A stretch of DNA of 64,000 bases from NCBI GenBank assembly GCA_000245075.1, contig JH599955.1, positions 63,883-127,882 on the forward strand, read 5' to 3'. Under the pieces are notes generated by a model that had not been told where the DNA came from, did no database searches, and saw nothing but the letters and a program-made list of their open reading frames with translations. Origin of the DNA: Acetobacteraceae bacterium AT-5844 (GTDB lineage: Bacteria > Pseudomonadota > Alphaproteobacteria > Acetobacterales > Acetobacteraceae). Positions 61,402-64,000 of the stretch are shown piece by piece. Position numbers and translations under genes: made by a program. Positions within the stretch are counted from its first letter, which is position 1. Each line of letters opens with the position of its first letter.

Positions 61402-62772
61402 ATGCTGCCGCTACGCCTGCCCGGGAGCGGCCTGCTCATCCTGTTGGCCCTGGCCGGTTGTGCCACGAAGCCTGACCCCGTGACGGCAGGCCTTACCTTG
61501 CCGGAGCAATTCCAACAGTCGCGGCAGCCGGCCCAGTGGCCGGACCCCGCCTGGTGGCATAGCTTCAACTCGCCCGAACTCGACCGGCTTATGGAGGCCG
61601 CCACCACCGGTGCCTTCGACATTGCGAGCGCCGCCGCCCGCGTGCGACAGGCGGACGCCCAGGCCCGCATCGCGGGTTCCGGGCTGCTGCCTCTCGTCAC
61701 GGGTGGTCTGGATGCCAGCCGGCGGCAGAATGGCGGCGGCAACCGCCGGGTCACTGCCTATGACGCCACCCTTTCGGCCAGCTACGAGGTGGATTTCTGG
61801 GGGGTGAACCGCAACACCGCCGATGCCGCCGCGCTGGCCGCCCGAGCCAGCCGCTTCGACGCCGCCACGGTCATGCTGACCACCCAGGCCAGCCTCGCGA
61901 ACACCTATTTCGATATTATCGCCACTCGCGAACAGCTGCGGGTACAGAACGAAAACCTGGAGGCCGCTCGCCGCATTCTCACTGTTATACGCGCGCAGGT
62001 GGCGGCGGGCACGGCCACTGGCCTCGATCTCGCACAACAGGAGACAGTGGTAGCACAGCAGGAGGCGCAGATCCCCTCGCTGAGGCAGAGCATCGCGCAG
62101 AGTACCAATGCGCTCGGCGTGCTGCTAGGCATTCCGCCGGAACAGATCTCCGTCGCCCCCGGCGGTCTGGAGCGGCTGGCGGTGCCCTCCGCGGCACCCG
62201 GCCTGCCAAGCGAGTTGCTGGCCCGCCGCCCGGATGTTCTTTATGCGGAAGCACAACTGGCGGCCGCGAATGCCGATGTCGCCGTGGCCCGCGGCGCCCT
62301 GTTGCCGAGCGTCACGCTCTCCGCCAGCGGCGGGTTCGGCAGCGCGGTCTTCGGTACGTTGCTTCGGCCAGAGGCGCAGGTCTGGTCCCTTGCCGCCAGC
62401 CTGACGCAGACGATTTTCGACGGTGGCGCCAAGCGTGGCCAGGTGGAACTCAGCGAGGCGCAGGCGGAAGAACTCGTTGTGTCCTACCGTCGCGCCATCG
62501 TGACGGCGCTTGCGGATGTGGAGGACACGCTGGTGGCCCTTCGCGAGACAACGGAGCAGGAGAAGCTGCGCCGTGAGGCCGCCACCCTGGCTGAACGTGC
62601 CGCCAACATTGCCGAGGCGCAGCTGCGCGCCGGCACCATCAACCTGATTACCCTGCTGAATACGCAGCAGAGCCTGTTCTCCGCCCGCGTCAGCCTGGTG
62701 GACGCCCGGCTGGCCCGTCTGCAGGCCGCCGTTGGCCTGTTCCGGGCTCTGGGCGGCGGCTGGCAGCAATAA
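61402..62772 (+). CDS. NodT-family RND outer-membrane channel (OMF)
   Basis: A 456-residue outer-membrane factor lipoprotein (lipobox LALAGC, Cys20). It has two OEP domains with long helices (DIASAAARVRQADAQARIAG; AEAQLRAGTINLITLLNTQQ) and PSELLARRPDVLYAEAQLAA at the second domain. It forms the exit duct of a tripartite pump with an adaptor and an RND pump. The start is immediately after the sensor stop with no spacer, which predicts coupled translation. It may also serve the channel-less RND pump at 26452-30762. Confidence 0.92.
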   Translation: MLPLRLPGSGLLILLALAGCATKPDPVTAGLTLPEQFQQSRQPAQWPDPAWWHSFNSPELDRLMEAATTGAFDIASAAARVRQADAQARIAGSGLLPLVTGGLDASRRQNGGGNRRVTAYDATLSASYEVDFWGVNRNTADAAALAARASRFDAATVMLTTQASLANTYFDIIATREQLRVQNENLEAARRILTVIRAQVAAGTATGLDLAQQETVVAQQEAQIPSLRQSIAQSTNALGVLLGIPPEQISVAPGGLERLAVPSAAPGLPSELLARRPDVLYAEAQLAAANADVAVARGALLPSVTLSASGGFGSAVFGTLLRPEAQVWSLAASLTQTIFDGGAKRGQVELSEAQAEELVVSYRRAIVTALADVEDTLVALRETTEQEKLRREAATLAERAANIAEAQLRAGTINLITLLNTQQSLFSARVSLVDARLARLQAAVGLFRALGGGWQQ

Positions 62773-62787
62773 CCCCTGAGGCACTTC

Positions 62788-64000
62788 ATGGCGCGTGTGT
62801 TCCGATTCCTCTTTCTGCTGCTGCTGCTGGCGGCCGTGCTTGCCGGCGGATGGTGGTGGTGGAACCGCCCTGCCGGAACGGCGCAGGAGGCACAGAGGCC
62901 CCCTCGTGCCGGTGCTCGCGGGGCCGCGGGCCCGGGCGGCATGATGGGCATGGCCATTCCCGTCACCATGGCGCCCGCCACGCGGCGCGATCTGCCGCTC
63001 ACGCTGGATGCGCTGGGCACGGTGCAGGCGCTGGCTAGCGTCATTGTGCGCCCGCAGGTGGAAGGCCAGCTTATGGAAGTGCTGTTCCAGGAAGGCCAGG
63101 ACGTGAAGGCCGGTGATATCCTGGCCCGCATCGACGACCGCACCTATCGCGCGGCGCTGGCCCAGGCGGAGGCCAAGAAGGCATACGATCAGGCGCAACT
63201 GACCAATGCGCGGGTCGATCTCACGCGTTATCAGCAGTTGTTGCAATCCGGCGGCGTCACGCGCCAGCAGGTGGATACGCAGCGCGCGCAGGTGGCGATG
63301 TATGAGGCGCAGATCCAGCAGGATCAGGCCTCCATCGACTCCGCCCGGACGCAGCTGGATTACACCACCATCCGCAGCCCTATCGATGGTCGTGTGGGCC
63401 TGCGGCAGGTGGATGTCGGCAATATTGTCCGCTCCTCGGACACCAATGGCATCGTCACCGTCACGCAGATGCGCCCGATCGGTGTGACCTTCAGCCTGCC
63501 GCAGCAGGAACTGCCTCGGCTGCTGCGGGCCATGGCCGACGGGCCGGTGCCGGTGGAAAGCATTCCCGCTCGCGCCGGAGATCCGGTGGAACGTGGCACG
63601 GTTCTGACGGTGGATAATACGGTCGATGCGACAACCGGCACGGTGAAGGTGAAGGCGACCTTCCCGAATGATGGCGGCCGTCTCTGGCCTGCTGCCTTCG
63701 TGAATCTCCGTGTCCGCATGGAGGTGGTGGCGGGCGCCACCGTCGTACCGCTGGTCGGCGTACAACAGGGCCCGCGCGGCGCCTATGCCTTCGTCGTGAA
63801 GCCCGACAATACGGTCGAGATGCGGGACCTGACGCTCGGCCCCGTTACGCAAACCGAAGCCGTTATCCGCGAGGGACTTTCGATCGGGGAGCAGGTGGTG
63901 ACTTCCGGCGCCCTACGGCTGAACGCGGGCAGCCGCGTGGTGCCGGCCGAGCCCACCGGAACGCCCGCGCGCGTGGCGCCCGCGGCCGGCGAGCCCAGCG
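62788..64000 (+). CDS. RND efflux adaptor subunit, MdtA-like (runs off the window)
   Basis: 404 codons are visible, open at the right edge, so the C-terminus is missing. An N-terminal anchor (VFRFLFLLLLLAAVLAGGWW) precedes a lipoyl half (VEGQLMEVLFQEGQDVKAGD), a Gln/Ala-rich alpha hairpin, the second lipoyl half (YTTIRSPIDGRVGLRQVDVG) and the beta barrel. The run GMMGMAIPVTMAPA after the anchor resembles MdtA/MexE-type adaptors. It couples the NodT channel to an RND pump that should lie just beyond the window. Confidence 0.9.
   Translation, partial: MARVFRFLFLLLLLAAVLAGGWWWWNRPAGTAQEAQRPPRAGARGAAGPGGMMGMAIPVTMAPATRRDLPLTLDALGTVQALASVIVRPQVEGQLMEVLFQEGQDVKAGDILARIDDRTYRAALAQAEAKKAYDQAQLTNARVDLTRYQQLLQSGGVTRQQVDTQRAQVAMYEAQIQQDQASIDSARTQLDYTTIRSPIDGRVGLRQVDVGNIVRSSDTNGIVTVTQMRPIGVTFSLPQQELPRLLRAMADGPVPVESIPARAGDPVERGTVLTVDNTVDATTGTVKVKATFPNDGGRLWPAAFVNLRVRMEVVAGATVVPLVGVQQGPRGAYAFVVKPDNTVEMRDLTLGPVTQTEAVIREGLSIGEQVVTSGALRLNAGSRVVPAEPTGTPARVAPAAGEPS

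Noticed and set aside
62125..63852. 575-residue open frame on the minus strand
   Set aside because: It lies opposite the NodT channel and RND adaptor genes, is Arg/His/Gln-rich and has no fold signature. It is a shadow of high-GC codon use.
1..64000. CRISPR arrays, tRNA genes, insertion sequences, phage or toxin-antitoxin modules
   Set aside because: I scanned for regular direct repeats, tRNA T-loop signatures, transposase motifs and small paired ORFs and found nothing I could support.

Overview
The window is high-GC DNA with densely packed genes, short intergenic gaps and no rRNA, tRNA, CRISPR array, insertion sequence or phage gene that I can see. Gene content suggests an aerobic to facultative alphaproteobacterium, most likely in the Acetobacteraceae (Roseomonas-like). 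The reasons are three Bug/TctC-type solute receptors without membrane partners, a CX2CX7C Fnr-type regulator, a BcsC/AlgI/AlgX/AlgF polysaccharide module, and ECF/RND efflux loci. This placement is inference from content, not from a marker gene.

Layout, left to right. 1-2.2 kb: the start of a DMT transporter, an LrgA/LrgB pair and a fumarylacetoacetate-hydrolase-family enzyme. 2.3-4.2 kb: a FadR-type regulator and a Cys/Met PLP lyase; a perfect dyad lies between regulator and hydrolase. 4.2-7.2 kb: an oxygen-responsive block (ompW, hemN, fnr-type regulator) with two near-consensus FNR boxes. 7.3-9.9 kb: DUF3750, a GntR regulator and Bug receptor 1. 9.9-19.2 kb: AsmA, a Kef-type antiporter, a DUF2272 lipoprotein, a Bcr-type exporter, an orphan modD, and divergent msrB and selO. 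19.3-23.6 kb: a membrane microprotein and USP, then Bug receptor 2 with an Ldh-family dehydrogenase, divergent from a LysR gene whose binding dyads run into its own start codon. 23.6-30.8 kb: an exporter ABC half-transporter, then a TetR gene divergent from a two-gene RND pump with a clear operator.

30.9-39.7 kb is the most unusual block. It is a convergent polysaccharide decoration and export locus, with SGNH, MBOAT (AlgI-like) and AlgX-like genes on + facing BcsC-like, AlgF-like and GDSL esterase genes on -. No polysaccharide synthase is present in the window. 40.1-46.6 kb: a hydrolase, an MFS transporter, an SH3 lipoprotein, thiM, a phosphopantetheinyl transferase and a peptide-type ABC binding protein. 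46.7-51.5 kb: a P1 peptidase and a complete sulfate uptake operon (cysP-T-W-A) with a recognisable promoter. 51.8-59.8 kb: a small conserved-looking ORF with a strong terminator, a cupin, an amylo-1,6-glucosidase-type enzyme, MerR and DUF533 genes, an esterase, a SnoaL-like protein, Bug receptor 3 and upp. 59.9-64 kb: an apparent five-gene operon of ECF sigma factor, probable anti-sigma, CpxP/Spy-like sensor, NodT-type outer-membrane channel and RND adaptor, cut by the window edge.

Start codons were often moved inward from the longest reading frame, using Shine-Dalgarno spacing, signal peptides or family length. Those choices are stated per gene.
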